Source: Prorocentrum cordatum
Lineage: Eukaryota; Sar; Dinophyceae; Prorocentrales; Prorocentraceae
Direction of reading: 5' to 3'
DNA length: 64,000 nt
NCBI GenBank assembly: GCA_963575745.1
Contig: CAUYUJ010015755.1
Span: forward strand, 82,001 to 146,000
Below the pieces are notes generated by a model. It was not told the origin of the DNA. It made no database searches and saw only the letters and a list, made by a program, of their open reading frames with translations. Below, piece by piece: positions 42,432 to 53,310 of the stretch; position 1 is the stretch's first letter, and every line of letters begins with the position of its first letter. The position numbers and the translations under genes were made by a program.

Positions 42432-42819
42432 GTGTGCCGCAGCGCCACCATCTGACAACCCAGTTGGTGCTGAGCGCAGGCTTGCCGACCGCGGCCTTGA
42501 GCGCAGATTGGGGTGGCGAACGCAGCGGCCGACGTCGCAGCATTGGCCCCTTGAGTTCTGGGCGAACGGTCACGACTCACTCGCGCTGTGAGTTTGCAGG
42601 TATGTGTGTGTGTGACTTGCCAGCTGCACTGTGAAGATGAATTTTGCCACGCCATCTGTGACTGCGCAGAGTCAAGCGGTGACGGCATGATGCTGTAGAC
42701 ACGTCGATGGAGTCGAGGCTTCATGTGCCCTCCGCCGTTTTGTTGCTCAAGTCTTTGCTTATCATCATTTGGTTCCCGGCGGTTCCGGAGAATACTAAGG
42801 TCTACGCCGGCAGCTCAGC

Positions 42820-43200
42820 TTATCCATCGTGGTAGCGATCGCCATGCGATGATGCCCCCATTGTGACGAAGTGGTTGCAATAACCCGCGAAGTGCAGGCC
42901 GAAGTATTGCAAAACAAAATTCTTCACGCTTCGCGTATTCCCACCAGCAGACGCCTCCCCAGGCCCCACTCCCTTTGCTGTCTCCCGACAGCCACTTTGG
43001 TCGGCAGAGGGCAGTTGACTGGAATAGTCCTCCCACTGCGCACCACCCAGTTTACGGAGGTCCGTGTGCAGCCCACTGACCCGCTCCCCTAGTACCGCGA
43101 ACGGTAGTGTCAGAATGATAGAAAAGGCCATGAGGAGGCTAGTCAGCTCAAGGATGAGGACTGCGCTGCCCACCCACCATGGGGGCAGGCGTCAGTACCG
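42820..43200 (-). other. Possible exon with one membrane segment
   Basis: The minus frame reads AVLILELTSLLMAFSIILTL then PFAVLGERVSGLHTDLRKLG, one clear hydrophobic segment with an amphipathic continuation. It resembles a final pore helix (S6) of a voltage-gated cation channel, but this is only an impression. An in-frame TGA lies at about 43192-43194, so it would have to be an exon opened by splicing; the rest of the frame (to the stop near 42820) is unremarkable. No other channel segments were found nearby. Confidence 0.25.
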
Positions 43201-44400
43201 CCCAGCGCAGCGGCGGGTCTCCCCCCCACGAGACCGCCACTGTCGTGCGAAGTGGCACCCCTCTCCTCCTGCGCAATCACATGTGATTGTGGCTGTTGGC
43301 CGCGCCTCCCCTCCTCCTTCTCCTCTCCCCTCCCTCGCTTTCTCTGGGTATCTTGCCCGGCGTCTGAGGTCATATTCATCCCTGACTATTCCCCAGCGCC
43401 CTCAGGCTAGCCGCGGCTGCAGCGTTTCTTGGCGGTCTTCGGCCGTTTCCGCTTGGCGGCAGTATTGGCGCTTGGGCCTTCGCGTCCTCGTCCATCGTTG
43501 CTTCCTGGCTGTGTCCATAGACGATGGCTGGCGCACTGACCCCACCATAGGCATCAGCGTGGTTCGTGGAGTGCGGGCTTTGTTTTACCCCCATTCTACT
43601 TCTGCCTATGTCCCAGCCGGCCCCGCACACGGCGGTGGGACGGTTCTCGCGCTGAGTGGTTCAGCCTTCAGCGCGTCGGCCCGGTCCTTGCTGCATTCGG
43701 TCTCCGCGAGTTGCAGTACACCGGCCTGTGCCAGCGGGTTCTTGCTCATCGTTGCGACCCCGACCCGTTACTGGCATCGGTACGATGACGACACGCCGGC
43801 CCCCCTCTCAGCTGTGGAGCGGTCCGCGGAGTGTGTGAGCGGTTCTGTACCTGCAGTTCACCGACTCTCATCGCGGTCTGGTTGTGGCAGGTCCTGTCTT
43901 GGCTACACCACTACGCCTTCCAGCTGGCTGCGGCTGCAGCGTACCTTGGCAACCCCCACCCGTTACCCGATGGCAGCAGTATTGACGTTTGGGCAGGCGT
44001 GTCCCATCATCGTGGTTCAGGCTCGTGAGTGGTTTCGGATTCGCTGGCTGGTCGGCCCCACCATGGGCAACGGTGTAGATCGCGGAGTGAGCATTCTGTA
44101 GGTTCTTGCCTCTTCTGCCCCTGTCTTTGCCGACATCGCTACGGCTGTGGTACCCTGGTACTACCTGCCCGGGTTAGGCCGGCCGCGCGGACTGGCGCCA
44201 ACAGGGCGACTCTCCGCTGCCGAATGAAGAGCATTTTGCTTATTGCACGTGCGTTTGCATTCATTGCATGCCTACTGCAGGTGCTTGCCTGTTGTAGTTA
44301 CGCGAGCTGGCTTGCCGACGCTGGCGGCTGTGTTCGCAAATTCGCACCGTTCCGCCGCCCCGGACGTCGCTCTCGCTCCTTGGCGGTCGCCTAGGAGCCG
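43201..44400. other. No gene recognised
   Basis: A 345-codon plus frame (43064-44101) crosses loosely repeated segments: ggcggcagtattggcgcttg at about 43454 resembles atggcagcagtattgacgttt at about 43971, each followed by related sequence. The frame is Ser/Arg-rich and is judged non-coding. Confidence 0.4.
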
Positions 44401-44402
44401 CC

Positions 44403-45026
44403 AACCAAAAAAGTATTCCCACCAGCCAATTAGCTTCGCCTGCTGGCCCAGACGACGCCTACCGCTCCCTGCCCGCCGCCTCGGAGCCGCCGACCAAAAA
44501 AAAATATTCCCACCAGCTTGCCGTGTTCCGTTGCCCTGGGCATCGCTGTTGCCGCCTGACCGTTGTCGCGCGGCCGCCGACCCCCCCCAAAAAAAAAATC
44601 CCACCAGCTCCATGACGTTTTGTCCTGTGCACGCGCTCGAGCTCTCAGGGCGCCGTCCGCCGTCAGTTCCCCTTCAGCTTCGCGGCTGCTTTGTGAGTGG
44701 GCCGGCCGGCCTGTGCCTGTTGTAGCTAATTAGCCTCGCTCGCGCCCCGGACTTTGCTTTCGCCGCCTGACCCTTGTCTCGTGGCCGCGACCAAAAAAGT
44801 ACTCCCACCAGCTAGGCCCGCGCCCCGGACTTACGACTCGCCGTGCGCGCTCTTGCCCGCGGCCGCGACCAAAAAGTATTCCCACCAGCCCCTGAGTGAC
44901 TACGTAGCACGCTCCGGTCGTTTTGGCTTTCTTAGGCTGTAATCTAAGTCGTTGCTAGTTGGCAATCTCCTGATGGCGCGAGGCTTCCCCGCTTACGCTC
45001 TCGAACAAACAAGTATTCCCACCAGC
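44403..45026 (+). repeat. Array of aaaaagtattcccaccagc motifs
   Basis: Six copies of a ~23-bp motif (accaaaaa, 3-6 bases, cccaccagc) lie near 44403, 44491, 44585, 44789, 44868 and 45003, with a seventh at 46752-46774. Neighbouring copies share upstream cgccccgga/gccgcgacc blocks, so the full unit is about 80-100 bp, imperfectly repeated. Confidence 0.85.
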
Positions 45027-45054
45027 CCATTGAGGAAGAAAACGACAGAGAGGA

Positions 45055-45200
45055 CGACGACGACGACGACAACGACGACCGCGACCACGACGACGACGAC
45101 GACGACGACGACGACCACGACGACGACGACGACAGGGAGGGCAAGGACGAGGACAAGGGGGAGGAGGAGGAGGAGGAGCAGGAGGAGGAGGAGGACAACG
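45055..45200. repeat. (GAC)n then (GAG)n low-complexity block
   Basis: ACG/GAC triplets followed by AGG/GAG triplets. Confidence 0.9.
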
Positions 45201-45289
45201 GCGACGAGGACCCATGGAGCCATCTGATGCGCATGTGGATTAGGACGAGGAGGAAGACGACGAAGATGAGGGGAACGATCTTTTGTGCC

Positions 45290-46065
45290 ATCTTGGGGCT
45301 CGGTGCCGTCTTAGGGCTCTTTTGAGGGGTCTTGGAGTTCCCTTGGTGCTCTTTTGGGGGGTCTCGGGGCGCTCTTTGGGCCCTCTTGGGGCCATCTTGG
45401 AGCTATCTTGGGGCTCTCTTGGGGGCCTCTTGGGAGCCCTGGAAGGCCTCTTGGGAGCCCTGGAGGGCCTCTTGGGGCTGTCGTGGAGGGTGTCGGTGAA
45501 AAGAGAGGGGTATTAACGTTTAGTCCCCCCTTCTGGGCCATCAAGACAGCATCGTGGGACGCTTTTGGCCCCTCTTGGGGCGCTCTTGGGCGGTCTTGGG
45601 GCCGTCTTGGGGGCATGTTGGGCTCCTCTTAGAGCTCTCTTGGGTCATCTTTGGGCCACCTTGACGCATCAAAAACTCATCGGAAGCGAAAAAGCCAGAA
45701 GGCACACACCATTGAGTTTCCGGAGTTGGCTTCTCGGGGAGGTCCTGAGGGGTACATATTTGAGGGCACCTGGAACCGTCTTGTGGCCCTCTTGCGGCGT
45801 CTCGGAGGCATGTAGGAGATCGTCTTGCGCGAATGTGCGCTGTCTAGAGCCATCTTGGAGACCAGCTTGGAGCATCGGATGCCCTCTTGGAGCCATCTTG
45901 AGAGAACACGGACCCTCTGATGTCTCGCGCCCCCCCCCGTCCAGACCCACGGGAGGGAGGGGGAGGGTACCTCTCCCCGAAGGGAAGACGTGTCTTGGAA
46001 GAGGAAAGAACGATATCGTTAGACCAACTACGCCCAGAGGGCTGGTGGGATTACCCAGGCGAAGG
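45290..46065 (+). repeat. Foldback-arm relative Q1 (CTTGGGGCCATCTTGG repeats)
   Basis: Dense repeats of ttggggcc(a/c/g)tcttgg, then catcggaagcgaaaa (45667), and near the end ctacgcccagagggctggtg (46027). All three landmarks also occur in the arms of the 30-36 kb foldback. Confidence 0.7.
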
Positions 46066-46109
46066 ACCCAACCGTGCGCAGTTGTCAATATCGCGTTGTA
46101 GCGCCGCTT

Positions 46110-46510
46110 TTGGTGGAGCTCCTCATGGGGCCACGACCCGTGTGAGGGGTGCGCCAAACTTGGGCGGCGCCGCCATGTGGACCTTGCCATTGGGGCCTTC
46201 GGTGGAGCCCCTTATGGGGCCACGGACCGTGTGATGGGTGCGCGAGAATGGGGCGGCGCCGCCATGTGGACCCTGCCATTGGGGCCTTGGGGCCACGAAC
46301 CGTTTGAGGGGTGCGCCAAAATCGAGCGGCGCCGCCATGCGGACCCTGCCACTGGGGCATTCGGCAAAGCCCCCTAAGGGGGCCACGAACCGTGTGATTG
46401 GTGCGCCGAAGTGAGGCACCGCCGCCATGTGGACCCAATCGTTGGGGCCTTCGGTGGAGCTCCGTATGGGGCCACGAAGCGTTGCACTGGGTGCGCCGAA
46501 ACAAAGGCAT
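46110..46510 (+). repeat. Tandem ~75-90-bp repeat
   Basis: ggcgccgccatgtggacc-type blocks near 46163, 46253, 46329 and 46418 alternate with ggggccacgaaccgtgtga. Four to five units. Confidence 0.85.
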
Positions 46511-46939
46511 GCGGAGGGCAGGGGCATGGATAGGAGGAGTGAGGAGGGGGAGTGGGCAGCGGGAAGGAGGGAACGCGGCGCGCTGTCTACCACAGGATGG
46601 TTTGGGATAGTTGGGCGGGGCTCAGCTAAGAATAAGCAAGCCAATCGAAGCGAAGGCACGGACGCTGTTTCGCTGCTTCGCTGTTTTCCCCTTTGCTTCG
46701 GCGCGGCCCGCCTTAGTTTGCACGGCGTTCGATTCGTCTTCGCGCGCCTGCGTACCAAAACAGTGCCCCCACCAGCCCATCCTGAAGCGACGCCCAGGCG
46801 AGTTACATTGATCAGGGAATCTCGGAACAATCTCGGAACACGCAGTGGAACAAAGAGTGGAGGCAGCCGTCAAACCGAAGATCGGCATCAGCTTGGGCAG
46901 GCCCAGGGGTGAACCAGACATGCTTGTGCGGAGTCTTCG
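46511..46939. other. No gene recognised
   Basis: The minus frame over part of this region has mixed composition but no domain. It contains the seventh cccaccagc motif (46752-46774). Confidence 0.4.
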
Positions 46940-47610
46940 GTCTGGGAGTCTTTGGCAGCCTATTTGGGCCCTCTTGGGGCAATCTTGGAAGCCCATGGCG
47001 CTCTCTTTGGGCCCTCTTGGGGACCCGCTTGGCGCCATCTTCGAGGCCATCGATCAGAGAGGGGGGTAACTGATTTCAGGCGCGGGGCAGGAGCATCACC
47101 GTACGTGAATTATCCTGTGGTGTGGTGGGGGGTGCAGTTCTGACAGCGCAGTGCTGACTTAGGCAATCACCTTTCCCTTGCACTGCATGGCCCTTTCCCG
47201 GGGTACTTGCGTACGTACTTCGGCGCGTACTTCCTTCTGGTCCTCCCGAACATTACGCCCACCCGTCCAAGGGCCCCTGTCTTGGGCTCGCCCGAGGCAC
47301 TCTTGGGGCCGTGCGGGTCCCTCTTGGGGCTCCCGTGGGCCATCTTGGAACAGTCTTGATGCCTCCAAAGCCGATCGGAAAGGCGAAAAGACGAGAAGGC
47401 ACAAGTCGTTGGTTTGCCTCAGTGTCTTGCAAGGATTTGGGCATCTCTGCGGCGTACTTGGGAGGCTCGCTCGTGGCACCTCTTGAAGGTACGTTGGGGA
47501 CCACATTGAGCCATCGAGTGGTCCCAAGATGGATCCAAGGCTTCCAAGAGCGCCCGACGAGAATCTCAGACGGGCCAAGAAGGCCCTTGAAACCTCCAAG
47601 AGGACCTCAG
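46940..47610 (+). repeat. Foldback-arm relative Q2
   Basis: ttgggccctcttgggg iterations and the catalogued landmark gccgatcggaaaggcgaaaa at 47365. Followed by cttccaagaggcccc-type repeats to 47700. Confidence 0.65.
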
Positions 47611-48239
47611 AGGGCCTTCAAGAGACTCCCAAGAGGCCCCAAGACAGCCTCGGCCGGTCTCAGCAGCCCTCGGGGGAGCCCCGAAAGGCCCAAAGGACTC
47701 CCACTTCTTCCATGTCCTTCTCCTGATGCTGCACGTCCCCCGTCTCCTCGCCGTCCCCCTCCTTCTGTTCTCATCGTTGTCCTCCACGCCGTCCTTCAAG
47801 CTGTCCTGCTCCCAGCCGTTCTGTACGGGCCCTCGACCCTCATCGTTCCGGTCGGCTTCCTCGTCGTCTTCATTCTCATCGGCCGCGTCCGCTTCGTCCT
47901 CCCAAGTCCTCCCCTTCTCTCCCACTCTTCTCGGGTCGGGGATCCGCGGGGTCCCTTAACTGCCACGATCCCTTACATTTACCGTTGGTTGATTGTTTAG
48001 GTGGCCCGGTTGTTGCGCGCGCCGATTGCGACAACTTTGTTTCCGCGCTGGTTTTTCTTTGGACGCGCCTGATCATCGCGAAGGAAAGTTGCGTCATCGC
48101 CACTCTTACACATTCCCATGATTCCCTTTCCTGCAATGTCCACTTCCGCAGATCCATCCGCGAGCAACGATCAAGCGGTAATGACGAACCGCGCTCCAAA
48201 CTCATGGCCATTGTTGCTTGCCCCGCGCGCGGTTTCAAA
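47611..48239. other. No gene recognised
   Basis: GC-rich, then a less GC-rich stretch (47970-48200). Short frames only. Confidence 0.4.
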
Positions 48240-48500
48240 TTTGTTCGCCGAACCGCACCTCTTGGGGCAGTCTTGGAGTGCCCTTGAAAGCCTCGAGGTG
48301 CCATCTATGAGCCATCTTGGATGAGATCGATCAGAGGACGGGCCGTAGTAAATTAGCGCTGTCCCCCCAGGAAACCGCATGTGGTCAACACTTCAATGAG
48401 ATTGGTGAATTTGGCCTTCTCGCCGAGGCCCCAAAAAACACCCTCTGACACCTCGCGAATCCCTCCGGCCAAACCCAGGGGGAGATGGAGGGGGAGGGAT
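48240..48500 (+). repeat. Foldback-arm relative Q3 (short)
   Basis: cttggggcagtcttggag, gagccatcttgga and gacacctcgcgaatccctcc, the last resembling gacacctcgagatcccctcc at 33419. Confidence 0.6.
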
Positions 48501-48799
48501 CAAGCTACCCTCCCAGCTAGCAGGCCGTCTGGCTCGCTCCCACCCGCCCTCCCAACATGTAAGTGTAGTACCCGGATGTCAGCAAATCGCTGAGGAGCCC
48601 CACGCGTGCCATGAGCGCCACACAGGTGCGGCTGCCGGCGCGCGGGCAGGCGTTACTCCTTCTCGGTGAACTGCGCTTCGCTGGGGGCAGCGCGGCGGAC
48701 TTTGCTTGCCTCGCTGCGCAGCGGCGCGCGCAGCTCCCCAAGGCGCGGGACTGATCGGCGCCTTCCCGGGCGCCCGCGGATGTGCGGGGCGCCTGCTGT

Positions 48800-50160
48800 C
48801 CGCTCGTCAAAGGCGCCACAGGTTCCAGGTGCGCCAGGCAACCTGAAGGCCCAAACGCGCCTGAAGCGGCAAATGCTCCACGTGCGCCACCTGTGCCGCG
48901 TGCCTCAGCCGCGCCAGGTGCGCCAGCTTCGGGGAACCAGCAGGAACCCCTGGTGCCATTGGCCCTGGCCCCAAGGAGTTCAAGATTTCAAATCCCCCTG
49001 GAGCGACGGGCCCAGCATTCTGTGAGAAGGGGGCTCTGCCAGGCAGCGCGAAGCACCGGCACCGATGGACAAATCGTGACACCTCGAGGAGTCGTGAAAC
49101 AGATGAGAGCTCAAGCGTAAGAGGGCCATGCGCATGCTTTTTTGTCAGGCATGGTTGGCCTGCGCGCAGCAAGCAACATGCCTGCACCCCCGCCGTCCCT
49201 GTCGAGAACCAAGGCAAAGTAGTCGCGGGGCGCCCGCGCATGCGCCAGATTTGGAGGCACAGTGTTTTTTGCAGCGTTTCTGTTGCAAGGGATGGGGCAG
49301 GGGGACTCATTGGTCTGGGTTGGCTGCCAGTCGCCTGCGGGAGGGGGTGTTTGTTAATAGAGAGCAGTGATCAAAACACCCTCCCCGCCCGTGAGCTGTT
49401 TCGCTCACTCCCACACGCCCTCGCACCCGAGCCTCAGCATGTTCAGATATCGTTTTATGGATGGGCAGCTACTGGGATCCCAACCGGTACCCACGTGCGC
49501 GACGCTTGTGCGAGGTACGCCACGCGTGCCAGGCGCGCCACGCGCTAGGTGCGCCAGGCAACCCTGGGGCCCAACCGTGCCAGGCACGCCTGGTACGCCA
49601 GATGCCCCACGTGCTCCACGTGCGCCATGCGTGCCCCCGTGCGTGCCGTATGCTCCAACTGCGCTACGTTCGGGACGCGCGCAGGGTATGCCAGGTGCTG
49701 CGTGCACGTGACAGCACACATCGGGAAACATGTCGGCACCCTTGTCCTTGTCAAAAACCATCGGTGGGGAGGCCGTCATGGTGTCCGGTGTGCTTGCGCA
49801 CAGCAGGCAACGTGCCAGCATCCCCGCCGCCCTTGTCAGCAACCAATGGACGCTGATCGCGGGGTGGACGCGCAGTGTCCAGATTTAGCCGCGACGTGCA
49901 CGTTGTATGACCGTTTCCAAATGGATGGTGGCCTTGCGCGCAACATGCAATATGAGCTCCACCCCCGCCGTCCTTGTCAATAAACAATACAACGTGTTCG
50001 CGGGGTCTACGAGCATGACCCAAGATTGTGGCCCGTCTATTTTGTATTGTTTTTGACATGGGTGGTGGGGGAGGGTGTTGGCATTGGTCTTGGTCGGCTG
50101 CTGGTCGCCAGGAGGAGTGCGTGTTTATGCATAGGGAACAATGATACACCCGTCCCCGAA
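48800..50160 (+). repeat. Degenerate tandem region (gtgcgccag and cgcgcagcaagcaacat blocks)
   Basis: ggtgcgccaggcaaccctg occurs at 48829 and 49546. A ~110-bp block beginning gcgcgcagcaagcaacatgcc recurs, diverged, at about 49161, 49792 and 49932. A third block (cattggtctgggttggctgc) recurs at about 49308 and 50080. Confidence 0.7.
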
Positions 50161-50164
50161 AAGG

Positions 50165-50640
50165 GAAGAGGTAAGATGGAAGAGGAAACGCCCTAAACCA
50201 CTCACGCCCTAAAAGGCTGGTGGGATTCAGAATCGCCTCATGGGGCCTTATTGGGGCGTTCCTGGGACCCTTTTGAGAGCCCTTCATGAGGCTTTCGTGG
50301 GCAATCTTGGAGCCATCTTGAGGCTTCAAGAGACCATCGGAAGCGACAAGGCGAGGTCTCGGAGTACACGTTTCAAACTTGATGTTTTGGAAGGATGTTG
50401 GCCTCGCGGGGGGATCCTCAGGAGGCTCCATGGACACCTGGAGCCGACTTGAGGCGGTCGTAACGCCTCTTGGATGCATGTTGGAAGCTAGAGTGAGCCA
50501 CGTTTGGCGAGATTGTGCGATCTTGAAGGGCCACACTGGGCTATCTGGGGCCATCTTGGGTCATCTTGGACGCGTTGACCGCTCTCGAAAGCTCCCTTCC
50601 AGACCCAGGGCAAGGGTGAAGGGGGAGAGGTACACCTCTA
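50165..50640 (+). repeat. Foldback-arm relative Q4
   Basis: gaagaggtaaga, cacgccctaaaaggctggtg, catcggaagcgacaagg, gttttggaaggatgttggc and gccatcttgggtcatcttgg occur in the same order as in the 33.1-33.6 kb arm (inverse order and strand in part). Confidence 0.65.
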
Positions 50641-51224
50641 CAAGGTTGGAATTGGGGTTGGGTTGGTGGGGTCGTGGGCCTCGTAGCGGTGAGTGCGTTA
50701 CCAAAGAGAACCGCGTTGGCTGCCGTTGTCGCTGACGCGCTCCGTTACCGCTAGATCCGCTAATTATCGGCGAGCACGTGATTCGGATTGCTCGCGGCCC
50801 TCGCGGTAGACATTGAGTTGTTGATTTGCTTGGGTGGTGCTTGCAAGCGGCCGCACAGGTTTCTTAGGTTCACGGGCAGGGACTCCTTTCCGTATGGTAG
50901 GTTCGCGATGTGATGGCACGGCGGCGTCCCCAGCGAGGTGGAGTGCCGCCGGTGGCTCAGGGTCGGCGGACATCTCGAACGGTCGATCTGCGCCATCGGG
51001 TGGCCGCGACCGCTCAAGGCTCAAGGTCAAACGATCCGCGCGGCGCCGGAAGGAACTTGCGCCCACACAGCAAGGAGGGGCAGCTTTCCCAAGGGTGCCC
51101 CTCGCATCCCTGCCTCCTCGGCCCATCCGTGGCGACTTCCGCTGGCCAGTCTCGTCCGAAAAGCGCTAGCATGGCCTTCCGAGGCCCTTGCGCGCAGCCT
51201 TCCGATGCTCAGGAGGAGATAAAA
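50641..51224. other. No gene recognised
   Basis: Mixed composition, short frames only. Confidence 0.4.
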
Positions 51225-51350
51225 ACGCACAGACACAATGAATCCTCCACTCCCAGGAACATATGGGAAACTATGGGAAGTGGGGGGGGGGGAAGACAGA
51301 CACCCAGCAAATATGGGAAAATAGGGGGAATCCTTTTTTGTGTGTATTTA
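51225..51350 (+). repeat. AT-rich dispersed repeat family T, copy T1
   Basis: acgcacagacacaatgaatc, cccaggaacatatgggaaac, a G run with gaagacag, then atgggaaaatagggggaatc and tttttgtgtgtattt. The terminal block recurs at 51508-51565, so this copy is split or partly duplicated. Confidence 0.75.
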
Positions 51351-51870
51351 CTTAATCGCTTCGCTCATTCCGCCGGCCCTCGAGCGCTCTACGGGGCCTC
51401 TTTCAAGCATCTGGGGGGCCTCTTTGGGGCCTCCTAGGGGCCTCTTGGGGGCCTCCTGGGGGTCTCTTGTGGCACCTCGGCGGCGTCTTGGGGCCCCCTT
51501 TGGGCCTCTTGGGGGGCATCCTTTTTTTTGTGTGTATTTCTTTGCGTGCCCCCAGGGCCCCTTCCGATGCGGGCAACGGCCGTGGCCGCTGCGGCTCGAG
51601 AGGCCGCGGCCGCCCCGCGCGCGCCCCGGAGGCGGGGGCTGGCCCGCGCCCGCCGAGCGCCGGGCGCCCATGGCGAGCGCGGGCGGGCCCCCTTACGCGG
51701 CGGTGCCCGGCGGCGCCGCGGGCGCCGCGGCCGCGGCGCCCGCGCGGCGCGGCGCGGGCGGGCGGGCGGGGCTGGCGCTGGCGGCCTGCGGGCTGGCGGG
51801 GGCCGCCGCGGCGGCCTGCGCGGCGCGCGGAGGTCCCTGCGTGCCAAGCCGCACGGCGGCGGGCAAGGTT
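51351..51870. other. GC-rich low-complexity sequence
   Basis: ggggcctcttgggggcctcc iterations followed by very GC-rich sequence (ggcgccgcgggcgccgcggc). No gene. Confidence 0.6.
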
Positions 51871-51963
51871 TTTGTCCTCCTCCTCCTCCTCCTCCTCCTC
51901 CTCCTCCTCCTCCTTGTCTTCCTCCGTTTCCTCCTCCTCCTCCTCCTCCTCCTCCTCCTCCTC
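51871..51963. repeat. (CTC)n microsatellite, interrupted
   Basis: Two CTC runs separated by about 18 bp. Confidence 0.95.
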
Positions 51964-52412
51964 ATCGCGGCGACGGCGGGCAAGATGTTTACAGTCGGGG
52001 CCCTGAAGAAGGAGCCCTTTTCGTTGGGGAGGGGCTCCGCATTCCTGAAGTGTTTCGCAGCTTGCCTCAGGTGTTCCTTGTGTTTTCGATCGGGAGTCGA
52101 AGCTTCACTTATGGAAAAAAGGGGGCCTCGTTCCTTATGTTGGGTTGCTTAGGTCAAGGCCCCGACTGGACTTCCCCAGACCTGATCGCGGCGTTCAGAA
52201 GTCAGGGCGGCAGGCTTTTTGTTGTTGCCATTTTCGGCCTGGGGGGTCCCCCTCGCTGGGCCTCGGGACCGTCAGACAACGGATCTTGCCGAACAACGGG
52301 CCCCGGGGAGAGAGTCGGGACCTCCAGGGACCCCGTCTTGACAAAAGCAGGACGTCGCACGTCTGGGTTCACGTCCAGATCCAGCGCGATTTGGACTTTC
52401 TGTGAAGGGGCA
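51964..52412. other. No gene recognised
   Basis: Open plus-strand frame continues through (51528-52643), but it includes a polyproline microsatellite and an inverted-repeat element, so it is not annotated. Confidence 0.45.
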
Positions 52413-52510
52413 CCACAAGGCCGAGACGCACTGGATATGGATAGCAGTCTAGAGTCGAGCCTCTACGGGCTAGACTTCTGGCCATGTCCAGTGCGCCTCG
52501 GCCTTCTGGG
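52413..52510. mobile_element. Small hairpin element, family J
   Basis: Inverted arms of ~42 bp (left ccacaaggccgagacgcact, right inverse of cccagaaggccgaggcgcac) with a 13-bp loop. It could be a tiny MITE; the long near-perfect stem is also what a small-RNA hairpin would look like, without other support. Confidence 0.65.
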
Positions 52511-52674
52511 GAAGGGAGCCCGAAACTCAAAGCTGCAGTGGATGTGGGCACATGCCCTGCCCGCACTGCATGCCAGACCACCCGAGCCCAACCCGAAGCT
52601 CCTGGAGCGCCCCTGTACCGGACATGGACGATCCCAAAGATGACTTCGGGTTAGGTTGGGGCGGCTTGGTTTAA

Positions 52675-52862
52675 GTCGGGCCTGTCCCCATACAGGGGGA
52701 TCTTCGACGAAAAATAAAAAATACACCAAACAACATAGTCCAAGAATAGTCTGGGGACTACTTTTGGAGTTTCGCTTGACCTTTCTGGGGCACTTGTTGG
52801 GCGTTCTTTTTTGGGGGGGTATTTTTCGTCGAAAATCCCCCTGTATGGGGGAAAGGCCCGAC
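52675..52862. mobile_element. MITE family B, copy B-1
   Basis: ~45-bp inverted ends beginning gtcgggcctgtcccc and holding cagggggat(c/t)ttcgacgaa. The 100-bp AT-rich interior contains tagtctggggacta. Flanks TTAA (52671-52674) and ATAA (52863-52866) suggest insertion at TTAA. Confidence 0.85.
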
Positions 52863-53185
52863 ATAAGGCTTGGCAGGTAGTCGGGAGGGTGGCGGCTGGG
52901 CGCGATGCGGGGCAGGCCGGGCGCTCCTCTCGGCCTGGTCGGCGTCTCGGGCGGCCGCGGTGTTGGCGACCAGGAGGGCGGTGCTCGTGTGGGGCAGGAC
53001 GAGAGGGGGGGGATGGGGAGCGGGGGCCCCGATCGGTGTGGTGACCACACCGCGAGGTGAGTCAGTGGGGAGTCGGAGCGTCTCGGGCGTCCGGGGGCCT
53101 CCGAGGTCCCCAGAAGCCGTGCGGTGACGGGCCTCGCGGGGAGGTCGCGAACCTGAGGAACAGAGGAACCGAGGAGCAGAGAGCC

Positions 53186-53310
53186 TCCTCCTCCTCCTCC
53201 TCCTCCTCCTCCTCCTCCTCCTCCTCCTCCTCCTCCTCCTCCTCCTCCTCCTCCTCCTCCTCCTCCTCCTCCTCCTCCTCCTCCTCCTCCTCCTCCTCCT
53301 CCTCCTCCTC
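53186..53310. repeat. (CTC)n microsatellite, ~125 bp
   Basis: Uninterrupted CTC run of about 42 units directly abutting MITE A6. Confidence 0.97.

Noticed and set aside
43064-44101. 345-codon plus-strand frame
   Set aside because: Ser/Arg-rich, overlaps internally repeated sequence, no domain; likely chance.
51528-52643. 371-codon plus-strand frame with polyproline
   Set aside because: Contains a CTC microsatellite and a hairpin element, and has no domain; not supported as a gene.
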